Of a DNA stretch of 64,000 nucleotides, positions 35,249 to 44,200 are shown piece by piece. The position numbers were made by a program, and so were the translations under genes. The notes under the pieces were generated by a model. That model was not told the DNA's origin, ran no database searches, and saw only the letters and a list, made by a program, of their open reading frames with translations. The number at the start of each line of letters is the position of its first letter. The first letter of the stretch is position 1. Source of the DNA: Alphaproteobacteria bacterium. Its GTDB lineage: Bacteria > Pseudomonadota > Alphaproteobacteria > Caulobacterales > Aquidulcibacteraceae. The stretch spans positions 62,001-126,000 of the forward strand of contig WGNI01000005.1 of NCBI GenBank assembly GCA_016124655.1, written 5' to 3'.

Positions 35249-38083
35249 TCAGTTGGCGCCGCCGAAGCGGTGCGTGAGCCCGATGCGATAGGTCCGCCCG
35301 ATCGCGTTATGGGTGTACGGATCGTAGTTGAGGTCGAGCCGCGCAAACGGCGGATCTTCGTCGGTCACGTTGTTGACCGAGGCGGAGAACCGTGTGCCCC
35401 AGGGCATTTCCCACACATAGTGGATGTCATGCGTCCACTGGCTGTCGATGGTTTTCCCGGCGCCGGTAATGGTCGCGCGCTGGTCGGTGTAGTCAGTGAC
35501 GTACCGCGAAATCCAGCGAATGTTGTGGTCGCCGACATTGAAATTGGCGAACAGCTCGCCCTTCAGATCCGGCATCGAGCGATAGCCCGTGCCGCGGTTC
35601 AGCAGACCAGAGAGGTCCTGCTGCGCCGCCGTCTGCACGCCCTCGATCGACAGCGCGCCGACTTCGAACTTCTCCAGATAGGTCGCGCTCGCGCCGAGCG
35701 TGAAGTCGCCGCCGAAGAAGGCGTTGACCCACTCATATTCGCCGCTCACGTCGACGCCCGACGTTTCGATCGTCGGACCGTTGATGATGTTGGTGCGCAC
35801 GCGCTGCACGCTTGAGCCGACGCAATTCGTTGCGAACGTCACGCGTGACCGCAGCGCCAGTTCCGCCGCCGTCATCGTCGCGCCGCCGGCTTCACGCGCG
35901 CAATCGGCCAGCACCCGGCCGAGGATGGCGTCGAACGGCTCCACCGTCACCGGATCTTCGAACTCGAAGCTCCAATAATCGATCGAGCCGGTGAAGCCGC
36001 CGATGTCGAGCAACGCGCCGACATTATAGGTGAACGCGCTTTCCGGCTGCAGGTTCGGATTGCCGAACGTGTCGATCGCCTTGAAGGCGTTCGTCGGCGC
36101 CACAAACTGCAGCGTTGTGAACTGCCCGCTCAACTGGTTCAGCGTGGGCCCGCGGAAGGTGGTGCCAGTCGAGGCGCGGAACGCCAGGAATGGAGTCGCC
36201 TGCCAGCGCAGAGACAGTTTGGGGTCGGTGGTGGAGCCCACTTCACCGCCGTAATCCTCGTACCGAACCGCCAGCTGCGCTTCCAGGCTGTCGGTGATCG
36301 GCAGGCTCAATTCGCCGAACGCCGCCCACAGATCGCGGTCCAGGTTGGCTGGCGTAGTGCCGGCCAGGAACGCGAACGGACCGGTCCCGTTCACGCAGGA
36401 AGTGCTGCCCAGCACGGGACAGGGATTGACGGTCAGGTCGGCGAGGTCATTCGGATCGAGCTCATATTCGTCGATACGCCATTGCACGCCCAGCGCCCAA
36501 TCGACGCCGCCGCCAGGGAGCTCGAAGCCGGATGGACCGTTCAGCACGAAGTCGAGCACGGTCAGGCGCGTCGTCGCTTCGGTTTGGCTCGGATCGGTAA
36601 GCCAATTCGCGAGCTCCGCCGTGTTTTCAACCGTGGGATCAAACAGTGCGTTCGGTGCGCCGGTCACGCCGCTCGCTGGGATCGCGGTGGAGAACGGGTT
36701 GTAGTAGAGGCAGCCATTGGCGCCGGGCGTTGTGCCCGTGCAATTGGGGCCGCCTAGGCCGTTCAGCGCGGACGCCAGGCGCGTGATGTACGTGTCGTTT
36801 GTGAGCCGTTCGCCGACATCCTGCATGAACGTGTAGGACGCGTCCCAACCGACGCCATTGTCCCACTGCCCGCTGAGGCTCGCGGCGACCCGATACGCTT
36901 CGTAGGTTCGGTAGCCTTGTTGGGCATTGTAGCCCGTTCCGGGGAATCCGCCCCAGCCGAACGTGCGGCCGATGAACAGCGAACCGCTCGTCAAGGCCTG
37001 GAACGGGGAGGTCGCGCCGCCGGTCTGATTGATCAGGCTCAGCAGGCCTGGGTGATTGCCCGGCACGAACTGCGCGGTGAGCACCTGCGGCGGATAAGAC
37101 GGCGAAGTTTTCCACTCCGGCACGTCCGTGAAAGAATACATGCCTTCGATATGGAACTCGACATCGTCCCCGAAGTCATAATTGGCTTCGCCGTAGATTT
37201 GGTAGCGCTCTTCTTCTTCAACCAGATTGTCGTACTGCGTAAATTGGAATCGGCACTGGTTGGCGACGAGCGTGCCGCCAAGCGGGACGCAGCCCGGATC
37301 GGGAATGCTGGTGGTGAAGCCAGTCGACGCGGGCAGGAACCGGCCCGGATTGGAGATCGAAGAGAAACCGCCTTCTGGATTCTCCGCGAACGACCGGATC
37401 GCCCAGTCGCGTTCCAGCGTGCTGAGCTCGCTGCGGAACTGATAGCCGCCGGCGATCAGCACATCGAGCGGCCCATTGCGCCAACCCCATGTCGCATTCA
37501 CGCCGTAATCGCCGTCTGATCCGTCGACGAAAGTGTAGTCGCCGCCGATTTCGAAGCCTTCGAAGCCGCGGCGCGTGATGAAGTTGACGACGCCCGCGAT
37601 GGCGTCGGAGCCGTACGTCGCCGCCGCGCCGTCCTTCAGCACTTCGATGCGGCCGATGGCGTTGGCGGGGATCAAGTTAGTGTCAACGAACGATTGTGCG
37701 CTTTCGCCGATGCCGTACGGGGCGTTGACCATCCGCCGGCCGTTCATCAGCACGAGGGTCCGCGACGGGCCGAGACCGCGAAGGTTGACGTTGCCCAGCC
37801 CTTCCAGGCCGTTGGAGGTGAACTGGTTGGTTGCGCCGTCGATGCCGCTCGACACGCCCAACGTCCGGACCAGCTCGGTGATGGTCGGGCTGCCGGAGCG
37901 TTGCAGCTCAACGGCGGTGAACACATCGACCGGCAGGGCCGCATCTTCCGGCGTACCGCGGATCAGCGAGCCTGTGACGACGATTTCGTCTGACGTGGAT
38001 TGCGCGTGCGCGGCGCTGGCGAAACCCACCGCGCCCAATGCAGCTAAAATCGCCCAGCGCGAAGCGCCGTTTCCATATGCCAT
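35249..38083 (-). CDS. Large TonB-dependent receptor, unknown substrate
   Basis: 944 aa. Signal peptide WAILAALGAVGFASAAHAQ, plug domain (DEIVVTGSLIRGTPEDAALPVDVFTAVELQRSG, LVLMNGRRM, NAIGRIEVLKDGAAATYGSDAIAGVVNFITRRG) and a long barrel ending TYRIGLTHRFGGAN. The I-R-G and VLMNGRR wording is that of the large receptors abundant in Caulobacterales and Sphingomonadales, which import oligosaccharides, cofactors or other nutrients. GGGGAGG lies 7 bp upstream of the chosen ATG. No substrate genes are adjacent. Confidence 0.92.
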   Translation of the reverse strand: MAYGNGASRWAILAALGAVGFASAAHAQSTSDEIVVTGSLIRGTPEDAALPVDVFTAVELQRSGSPTITELVRTLGVSSGIDGATNQFTSNGLEGLGNVNLRGLGPSRTLVLMNGRRMVNAPYGIGESAQSFVDTNLIPANAIGRIEVLKDGAAATYGSDAIAGVVNFITRRGFEGFEIGGDYTFVDGSDGDYGVNATWGWRNGPLDVLIAGGYQFRSELSTLERDWAIRSFAENPEGGFSSISNPGRFLPASTGFTTSIPDPGCVPLGGTLVANQCRFQFTQYDNLVEEEERYQIYGEANYDFGDDVEFHIEGMYSFTDVPEWKTSPSYPPQVLTAQFVPGNHPGLLSLINQTGGATSPFQALTSGSLFIGRTFGWGGFPGTGYNAQQGYRTYEAYRVAASLSGQWDNGVGWDASYTFMQDVGERLTNDTYITRLASALNGLGGPNCTGTTPGANGCLYYNPFSTAIPASGVTGAPNALFDPTVENTAELANWLTDPSQTEATTRLTVLDFVLNGPSGFELPGGGVDWALGVQWRIDEYELDPNDLADLTVNPCPVLGSTSCVNGTGPFAFLAGTTPANLDRDLWAAFGELSLPITDSLEAQLAVRYEDYGGEVGSTTDPKLSLRWQATPFLAFRASTGTTFRGPTLNQLSGQFTTLQFVAPTNAFKAIDTFGNPNLQPESAFTYNVGALLDIGGFTGSIDYWSFEFEDPVTVEPFDAILGRVLADCAREAGGATMTAAELALRSRVTFATNCVGSSVQRVRTNIINGPTIETSGVDVSGEYEWVNAFFGGDFTLGASATYLEKFEVGALSIEGVQTAAQQDLSGLLNRGTGYRSMPDLKGELFANFNVGDHNIRWISRYVTDYTDQRATITGAGKTIDSQWTHDIHYVWEMPWGTRFSASVNNVTDEDPPFARLDLNYDPYTHNAIGRTYRIGLTHRFGGAN

Positions 38084-38221
38084 CAATTTCCTCCCCGCGC
38101 TTCTTGTAGACCGGCGGTTCTCGCCGACGTGCGCAGCCTTCTTCATGCCGCAATTTGGCGGCTTTGCAAACCCAGCCTGCGAATCTGCATATTCGAACCG
38201 CTCAGGTGCGGCCATTTTGCA

Positions 38222-39109
38222 TCAGCTGGCGGGCAGCACTTCCAATTGTGAGGGATGCTCAAGGCACAGAAGCGGACCGCCGCGCAGGCCCGCGCGACCG
38301 CGCGCGCGCACGTTTTGGCCCTCAAGCGCCAGGAAATCAGGGCCCGATGCGCGCCACGCAGCGGCGTCCTCGCCGTAAACCGCGATTGTGAAATCGGTGC
38401 GATAATCCTCGCCGAAGTTCAAATAGGCGCGGTTTTCGTTAGCCGACACGCTGCGTACCCGACCTTCGACAATCCGAAACGGCCCGCGCCCGCAGCGCTC
38501 CGGCAGCGTCTCGGCTTCGCGCTCCATCTGCGCCGGCGTGCGCACCGCATAGGCGCGCTCGCTCCAAAGCCCGCGCTCTGCCGCGCGCGCCCGCGCCTCA
38601 GCGGCCAAAAGCTCCGCCGTGCGCGCATGATTGTCCTTCCGCGGCCGCGCATAGGCGAAGCCCTGCTCGACCATCGCGCCCTGCAGCCAGATCCAGCGCC
38701 CGCCTTCGGACCGCACATACACCTGCGCCAGAGCGGTTTCGGCTGGCGCGGGCGCGGCCTGCGCGTCGCGCTCCGCTGGCGCGGTCTGCGCCTCGCCTTC
38801 CACTGGCGCAGCCTCAGCGCGCGGCCGCGACGCAAAGCGCCGCAAGCCGCCATAGGCCAGCCGCGCCGGCCGCGCGAGCGCAAGCTGCTCAAGGCCCGCG
38901 CGCGCCTGCGCCGCGAATGGCGCGTCGCCATACGGCGCCTCGATTTCGGTGAGGGTGACGCGCAGGCCGTCCTCCAGGATCAGCGTGTCGCCGTCGATCA
39001 CCTGCGCAACGCGGCCGTCTTCGCCCTTCTCAAGGTCGCCCAGGTTTGGTCCGCATCCGGTCAAACCATAAAGCGCCGCGGCCAGCGCCGCGCGTCGCAG
39101 ACCCCGCAT
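38222..39109 (-). CDS. Thermonuclease-like (SNase fold) lipoprotein
   Basis: 295 aa. MRGLRRAALAAALYGLTGCGP is a lipoprotein signal (LTGC). The SNase-like OB fold reads GRVAQVIDGDTLILEDGLRVTLTEIEAP, then after an inserted Ala/Glu/Pro-rich stretch (about residues 95-127) LAQVYVRSEGGRWIWLQGAMVEQGFAYARP. The SNase catalytic Arg-Glu-Arg set is not clearly present, so nuclease activity is doubtful. A C-terminal OB-like domain follows (GRVRSVSANENRAYLNFGEDYRTDFTIAV). Confidence 0.8.
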   Translation of the reverse strand: MRGLRRAALAAALYGLTGCGPNLGDLEKGEDGRVAQVIDGDTLILEDGLRVTLTEIEAPYGDAPFAAQARAGLEQLALARPARLAYGGLRRFASRPRAEAAPVEGEAQTAPAERDAQAAPAPAETALAQVYVRSEGGRWIWLQGAMVEQGFAYARPRKDNHARTAELLAAEARARAAERGLWSERAYAVRTPAQMEREAETLPERCGRGPFRIVEGRVRSVSANENRAYLNFGEDYRTDFTIAVYGEDAAAWRASGPDFLALEGQNVRARGRAGLRGGPLLCLEHPSQLEVLPAS

Positions 39110-39158
39110 CAGCCCCTCCCATCGACGCAGTGGCCCGCGTCCGCCATAACGGATGTAC

Positions 39159-39235
39159 GGCTCCGTAGCTCAGCTGGATAGAGCGGCTCCGTCCTAAGGA
39201 GATGGTCGCAGGTTCGAATCCTGCCGGGGTCGCCA
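39159..39235 (+). tRNA. tRNA-Arg (anticodon CCT)
   Basis: 77 nt including an encoded CCA. The acceptor stem pairs GGCTCCG with CGGGGTC (two G-U type pairs), the D arm is GCTC/GAGC, the anticodon loop GTCCTAA gives CCT at 39193-39195, and the T arm GCAGG-TTCGAAT-CCTGC is perfect. It reads AGG codons. The discriminator is G. Confidence 0.95.
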
Positions 39236-39261
39236 AGGGCAAGAGCCTCGGGGAAAGAGGG

Positions 39262-41169
39262 ATGCGGTCGCACGCCAATTTCTGGTCCCGCGCGTCGGGC
39301 GGGTTGATGGTCTGGAGCCACATGCGCGCCGCTGGCTTGAAGTGGGGCGTGCTGTTCTTGCTGGCGTTGGTCTGGCTGATCGCGGGCTATCTCGGCTTCG
39401 TGGAATTGCTGCGCACGGAGAACGCCGCCGAGCCGGCCGCGGAGGCGGTCTATCGCACGCTGGGCGGGATCGCCTCGTCGGACGTGTTCTTCAATCCGCC
39501 GAATGCCTTGCTCGAGATTTCCCGCTTTGCCGGCTTGGCCGTGCCGGTGATCGGCCTGGTCTTCACCTTCTCCGGCGAACTTGGACGCTCGCTCGCGCGC
39601 GTGTTTTTCGCAGGCGCATCCAATCACATTGTCATCGCCGGCGACGACCCGCCCGCGGTGTCGCTGGCGCAGGATTGCGCCGCCCATCGCGACAGTGTGG
39701 TGATCATCGGTCAGCACTTCACGGAAGAGACGGCCTGGGCCATGCGCCGCCACGGCGTGACCGTGGTCGAAGGCGACGCCGGCCAAAGCCACACGCTGCG
39801 CGCAGCGCGCGCGCATCGCGCCTCGCACGTCGTCGCCATGGAGCAGCTCGACACAACCAATCTGCAGGTGGAGGCAGCGCTCCTGCGCCTGGCCCAGGAT
39901 GAAAAGCCCCGCCGCCTGATCCATGCCCATATCGGCACGCGCGCGCCAATGTTGTTGAAGGAAGCGCGCGAAATGTGCGCCCACGTCATGCGCAAGCACG
40001 AAGCGAAGGTGAAGCGCGCGCAGGAGCGCAAGCGTCGCCCGCCGCGGCTTTATGTCGATCCGATGCCGTTTTCGCTGGACGAACTCGCCGCGCGCTGTCT
40101 CGCGCAAACCGAGTCCACGACGATCATGGATGTCGCCGAACAGCTCGGCCATCCGCGCCTGCACCTGATGGTGTTCGGCTATGATGAAGCCGGCGACGCC
40201 TTGGCCGCGCGCATGCTGATGAGCGCGTGGTCTGCGCGTTTCGGCGCCCCGCGCATCACCTTCGTCACCCCGGATCCCGCGCGCGATCAGGCGCGTTTTC
40301 AAACCCGCTATCCCGAAGCCTTCGCGCACCCGCATCTGTGGGCGGCCGACGTGGCGTTCCTGCCCTTCGATTGGCTGGGCGAAGCGATCAATCCAGCGCT
40401 GCTGCAGCGCCTGCAGGAGGCGAGGGGCCAGCCTTCCGCGATCATCGTCTCGACGGGGTCCGACAGCGACAATATCCAGCTTGCGCTGTCTTTGAAGCGC
40501 ATCTGCAATCAAGGCTATGCCTGGCCCGCGCCGATCTTCATGAAAGAAGCCAGCCGCTCGGAGTTTTCCCAGCAATACGCCAAGGGCGACGAAACCGAGG
40601 AATTGGACGCTTACCTGCAGGCCTTCGGCGCGCATCAGCAGATCGCAACGCGGGACTACATCATTCTCGGCATGCTCGATCGCGGCGCCGCCATCGCGCA
40701 CGAGCACTACAACAAGCAGATCGCCGACCACGACGCGATGAGCCTGAAGGATTTGCAGGCCGCGATGAAGCACTGGTCCGATGTGCTGGAGACGTATCGC
40801 GCAGCCAACCGCGCCGTCGCGGACGCAGCCCTGATCAAATTATGGGACGCCGGCTGGCGCCCTGCGCGCAAGGGCGAAGACGGCGAAACCGAAGTGCGTT
40901 TGCCCGATGAAGTGGTGCAGCGGCTTTCGGAAGTGGAGCATTGCCGCTGGATGGCGGAACGCTTGATGGCGGGCTGGCGACCCGGCGAACAGCGCAGCAA
41001 TGAGCTTATGGTGCACAACCAGCTCAAACCTTGGAGCGCGCTGTCGCAGGCGGAAAAGGACAAGGACGCAGCCCAGGTGCGCGCGTCGGTGGATATTGCG
41101 CGGCTCCTACATCCCGCCGGTTTCGTGCGCCGCGAAGTCAAAGGTCAGGTGCGGCCAGCCGCAGCGTGA
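39262..41169 (+). CDS. Two-TM protein with two TrkA-N/RCK-like Rossmann domains and a C-terminal RyR domain
   Basis: 635 aa. Helix TM1 is about residues 28-50 and TM2 about 86-108, joined by a 35-residue loop without a TVGYG-type filter. TM2 runs directly into a TrkA-N-like Rossmann domain (122-215: NHIVIAGDD, VVIIG, VVEGDAGQSHTLRAA, HVVAMEQLDTTN). A second Rossmann-like unit follows (299-435: LMVFGYDEAGDAL, SAIIVSTGSDSDN). The C-terminus (550-625) matches the ryanodine-receptor RyR repeat: VEHCRWMAERLMAGWRPGEQRSNE...LKPWSAL...EKDKD. The architecture suggests a nucleotide- or ligand-gated membrane protein. The ATG at 39262 is preferred; 39307 and 39322 are alternatives. It starts 26 bp after tRNA-Arg. 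Confidence 0.82.
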   Translation: MRSHANFWSRASGGLMVWSHMRAAGLKWGVLFLLALVWLIAGYLGFVELLRTENAAEPAAEAVYRTLGGIASSDVFFNPPNALLEISRFAGLAVPVIGLVFTFSGELGRSLARVFFAGASNHIVIAGDDPPAVSLAQDCAAHRDSVVIIGQHFTEETAWAMRRHGVTVVEGDAGQSHTLRAARAHRASHVVAMEQLDTTNLQVEAALLRLAQDEKPRRLIHAHIGTRAPMLLKEAREMCAHVMRKHEAKVKRAQERKRRPPRLYVDPMPFSLDELAARCLAQTESTTIMDVAEQLGHPRLHLMVFGYDEAGDALAARMLMSAWSARFGAPRITFVTPDPARDQARFQTRYPEAFAHPHLWAADVAFLPFDWLGEAINPALLQRLQEARGQPSAIIVSTGSDSDNIQLALSLKRICNQGYAWPAPIFMKEASRSEFSQQYAKGDETEELDAYLQAFGAHQQIATRDYIILGMLDRGAAIAHEHYNKQIADHDAMSLKDLQAAMKHWSDVLETYRAANRAVADAALIKLWDAGWRPARKGEDGETEVRLPDEVVQRLSEVEHCRWMAERLMAGWRPGEQRSNELMVHNQLKPWSALSQAEKDKDAAQVRASVDIARLLHPAGFVRREVKGQVRPAAA

Positions 41170-41203
41170 ACTCTTCGGCCGCACGCGCACGAAAGGAAAA
41201 CAC

Positions 41204-41605
41204 ATGGAGCGCTACGCCGGCGGATGTCAGTGCGGGTCGGTGCGATTTGTCGCCGCCGGCCATCCCGACCGCGTGGGCCTGTGTCATTGCCTGGATTGCC
41301 GCAAGCATCATGGCGCGCTGTTTCATGCCTCCGCGGTGTATCCGCGCGACGCCGTGACGATTGAGGGCGAAACGCGGGACTATGCCGGGCGGCATTTCTG
41401 CCCGCGATGCGGATCCTCGGTCTTTTCGCGGTCCGGCGATGAAGTCGAAATTCATCTCGGCGCCCTCGATGCGCCCAATCAATTCACGCCGAGCTACGAA
41501 CTCTGGACGATCCGCCGCGAATCCTGGCTGCCGGACTTTCCAAACCTCGCGCGGCATGCGCGCGATCGCGAACCGCAAGAGCCGTCCGTCAACGCTGACG
41601 TCTAA
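41204..41605 (+). CDS. GFA (Mss4-like zinc fold) family protein
   Basis: 133 aa. Zinc-binding cysteines GGCQCGSV, CHCLDCRK and FCPRCGS are those of the GFA family, named after a glutathione-dependent formaldehyde-activating enzyme whose catalytic role is disputed. AAAGGA precedes the ATG. Its 3' end overlaps selO by 4 bp convergently. The reaction is unknown. Confidence 0.9.
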   Translation: MERYAGGCQCGSVRFVAAGHPDRVGLCHCLDCRKHHGALFHASAVYPRDAVTIEGETRDYAGRHFCPRCGSSVFSRSGDEVEIHLGALDAPNQFTPSYELWTIRRESWLPDFPNLARHARDREPQEPSVNADV

Positions 41606-43029
41606 CGCCGCGCCGGCGCCAGCGCCGCGCGCATCAAGGCGATGTCGTTCAGCTTGTCCTGAAATTTCGACCAATCATTGCGCTCCGCGATCGGCTCCCA
41701 GATCGCTTCGACGTCCTCAATCGTCATCGTCACCGCGACCGGCCGCTGAAAATACGGATGCGACGCAGCGCCCTTGACGCCGGTCCGCGCTTCGATCGCG
41801 CGGCGCACGGCGGAGAACTCCAGCGCGTCATACACCTGGCCATGCGGTCCGTCGGCGGCGCGGATCGCGCTGTGACCGCCGCCGCGCCAATCATGGAAGA
41901 ATTGTTGCCAGCCCACCTGCGCATCCGTCATCCACGCGAACAGGTTTTGCAGGAACTGCAGGTCGTCCTCGATGTCGCGCGCCGCGATCGCCGGGCTCGC
42001 GAACACCGCGTCGCGCAGCGCTGTGCGATAATGCTCCACGAAACGCCTCAAATGCGGCTCGAGCTGTTCGGCGGGACACAGCGTGGAAAGCGCGCCGCCG
42101 AGTTGCGACAACGCCCACGACACCGCCTCCGGCTGCCGTCCGAACGCATAGAGTCCTTGCTCATCGAAATACGCAGCGACAAATCCGGGCGCGCTGGTCG
42201 GCAGAAACCGCCACGGTCCGTAATCGAAGCTTTCGCCCGTGATGTTGAGATTGTCGGTGTTCAATACGCCGTGCACGAAGCCGGCCGCCATCCATTGCGA
42301 CGCGAGCCGCGCCGAGGCTGCCACCACTTCGCCGTAAAACGCTTCAACCGCCGCGTCGCCGTCCAGCGGCTCCAGATGCGGATAATAGTGCGCGATGCAA
42401 TGGTTCAAGAGCGCGATCATGAGGTCCGGCCGTTCAAGATAGGACAGCCGCTGAAATGTGCCGAAGCGGATGTGGGAATGCGACAGCCGCGTGAGCACGG
42501 CCGAGCGCGTCGGCGAGGGCTCATCCGTCCGCTCCAGCGCCTCGCCGGTTTCATAAAGCGCAAATGCTTTGGACGTGTTGACGCCGGTGGCTTCAAGCAT
42601 CTGCGCGGCCAGCACTTCGCGCACGCCGCCTTTCAGCGTCAGCCGCCCATCGCCGAAGCGCGAATAGGGCGTCTGTCCGGAGCCCTTTGTCGCGAGATCA
42701 AGCAGCCGGCCCGCGCCGTCGCGCAGCTGCGCGTAGAGAAACCCGCGCCCGTCGCCGATATCGGGATTGTACACGCGGAACTGATGCCCGTGATAGCGCA
42801 TCGCCAGCGGGGTCGGCATGTTGTCCGGCAACGGCTTGAAGCGCGCGAAGTGGTTCTCCCATTCATGCGCGACCAGCCCGCCCAGGCCTACGCGCTCCGC
42901 CCAGTCCTGATTGAGGAACCGCGCCGTGCGTTCGGGAAACGTCGCGGCCTCCACCGGGTCGGCGAAGTCGGGCCCCAAGCTCTGAAATTGCGGGTCGGGC
43001 CGGTAGGCGGACGAAACGGGCATCGCCAC
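41602..43029 (-). CDS. selO: Protein adenylyltransferase SelO (UPF0061/YdiU)
   Basis: 475 aa pseudokinase-fold enzyme that transfers AMP to Ser/Thr/Tyr of target proteins in redox stress. Hallmarks: MRYHGHQFRVYNPDIGDGRGFLYAQL, KGSGQTPYSRFGDGRLTLKGGVREVL, SHSHIRFGTFQ and the metal-binding HGVLNTDNLNITGESFDYGPW. Bacterial forms have no selenocysteine. An ATG 6 bp downstream (43023) is an equally possible start. Length is as usual for the family. Confidence 0.96.
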   Translation of the reverse strand: MAMPVSSAYRPDPQFQSLGPDFADPVEAATFPERTARFLNQDWAERVGLGGLVAHEWENHFARFKPLPDNMPTPLAMRYHGHQFRVYNPDIGDGRGFLYAQLRDGAGRLLDLATKGSGQTPYSRFGDGRLTLKGGVREVLAAQMLEATGVNTSKAFALYETGEALERTDEPSPTRSAVLTRLSHSHIRFGTFQRLSYLERPDLMIALLNHCIAHYYPHLEPLDGDAAVEAFYGEVVAASARLASQWMAAGFVHGVLNTDNLNITGESFDYGPWRFLPTSAPGFVAAYFDEQGLYAFGRQPEAVSWALSQLGGALSTLCPAEQLEPHLRRFVEHYRTALRDAVFASPAIAARDIEDDLQFLQNLFAWMTDAQVGWQQFFHDWRGGGHSAIRAADGPHGQVYDALEFSAVRRAIEARTGVKGAASHPYFQRPVAVTMTIEDVEAIWEPIAERNDWSKFQDKLNDIALMRAALAPARR

Positions 43030-43126
43030 GTGACCTAAGCTGCGCCCCGCCTGCCGTCGAGCCGCGAACGCCCGTGACGCGAAAGCCTGGCTGTGGCATG
43101 TGCAGCCTGCTTAAGGAGGCGGCGTC

Positions 43127-44200
43127 ATGGCCCGATGGCGGTTGGTTTTGGTCGCGTTTTCGGCGCTGGGCGCGACCTCGGCGTGCGGGCGCGAGCCGCC
43201 GCCGCCGGCGGCTGCGCCGACCGGGGCTGAGGGCGTCGCCGCCGCGCTGAATGTCTGCGACGAGAGCGCGGCCTCGTATGAACGCGCGGTGTGCGCCACC
43301 CCGGCGATGGTCGATCTGAACGCGCAGATCAGCCGCGCGCTCGTCGCGGAGGCGGAATCCGTCTCCGACGAGGGCGCGCAATTGCTGATCCAGAACCAGC
43401 GCCGCTGGCTGGCCGCCCAACGCATCGCCTGCGGCGTCATCGATCCCGCAGCCGAGCTCACGGCCGAGCAGTCGCAATGCCTGGAAAGCAAGCTGCGCGA
43501 GCGCGCGCAGCAGGCGACCGCCGCTGTCAGCGAGGCGGGCGGCTACACCTTCCAAACCGTCGAAGTGACCGACGCGCAGACGTTGAGCGCTGAAACCGCC
43601 GCCGCCACCGGGCTTGGCGACGCCGCGCCGCCCGCGGTGGGGCGCGACATCCGCTATCCCCGCATCGACAACGCCAACACGCCGCAACTGCAGCGCTTCA
43701 ATCAATTGGTCGCGCAGCAGCCGCAATATCGCCTGGAGGACGCCACCGAAGAGCAGGTCAATTACCAGATCGCCTTCGCCGGCCCTGAACTGATTTCGGT
43801 GCGGTTCGATCTGTATGAAAACGCGTTGGGCGCGGCCCACCCCAACACCGACTTCAAGGCCGTCACCGTGGACATGCGCACCGGCCAGCCGCTCGCAGCG
43901 GCCTCCGTGTTCCGCGAAGGCTCCGGCTGGGAGCGCTATCTCACCACGCGCGCGATGGCGGCGCTGACCGCGCAATTCCGCGACCAGGGCTTCCGCCCGC
44001 CGCAAAGCGATGTGCGCGATACCGTCACCAAGCCGCAATTCTGGCTCATCACGCAGGACGCGCTGGTGCTGCTCTTCCCGCCATTGACCTTCGGCGGGGC
44101 CGGTGCGCTCGGCGGCGCCGAAGTCAGACTGCCTTGGTCGGACCTTGAGCGCTACATCAGCCCCGAAGCGCCGGCGCCCATCCGCCGCACCGAAGCGTGA
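43127..44200 (+). CDS. Lipoprotein with LprI-like and DUF3298 domains
   Basis: 357 aa. MARWRLVLVAFSALGATSACG carries a lipobox (TSAC). Residues about 38-130 resemble the LprI/DUF1311 segment (CDESAASYERAVCATPAMVDLNAQIS...QNQRRWLAAQRIACG). The C-terminal half (HPNTDFKAVTVDMRTGQPLAAASVF ... LFPPLTFGGAGALGGAEVRLPWSDL) fits DUF3298, found in RsiV-type lysozyme-binding proteins. A role in sensing or inhibiting a cell-wall enzyme is possible but not shown. Its stop overlaps the SDR start (GTGA). Confidence 0.8.
   Translation: MARWRLVLVAFSALGATSACGREPPPPAAAPTGAEGVAAALNVCDESAASYERAVCATPAMVDLNAQISRALVAEAESVSDEGAQLLIQNQRRWLAAQRIACGVIDPAAELTAEQSQCLESKLRERAQQATAAVSEAGGYTFQTVEVTDAQTLSAETAAATGLGDAAPPAVGRDIRYPRIDNANTPQLQRFNQLVAQQPQYRLEDATEEQVNYQIAFAGPELISVRFDLYENALGAAHPNTDFKAVTVDMRTGQPLAAASVFREGSGWERYLTTRAMAALTAQFRDQGFRPPQSDVRDTVTKPQFWLITQDALVLLFPPLTFGGAGALGGAEVRLPWSDLERYISPEAPAPIRRTEA

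Noticed and set aside
39159-39235. tRNA-Arg as attachment site of an integrated island
   Set aside because: No integrase gene and no repeat of the tRNA 3' end were seen in the window.
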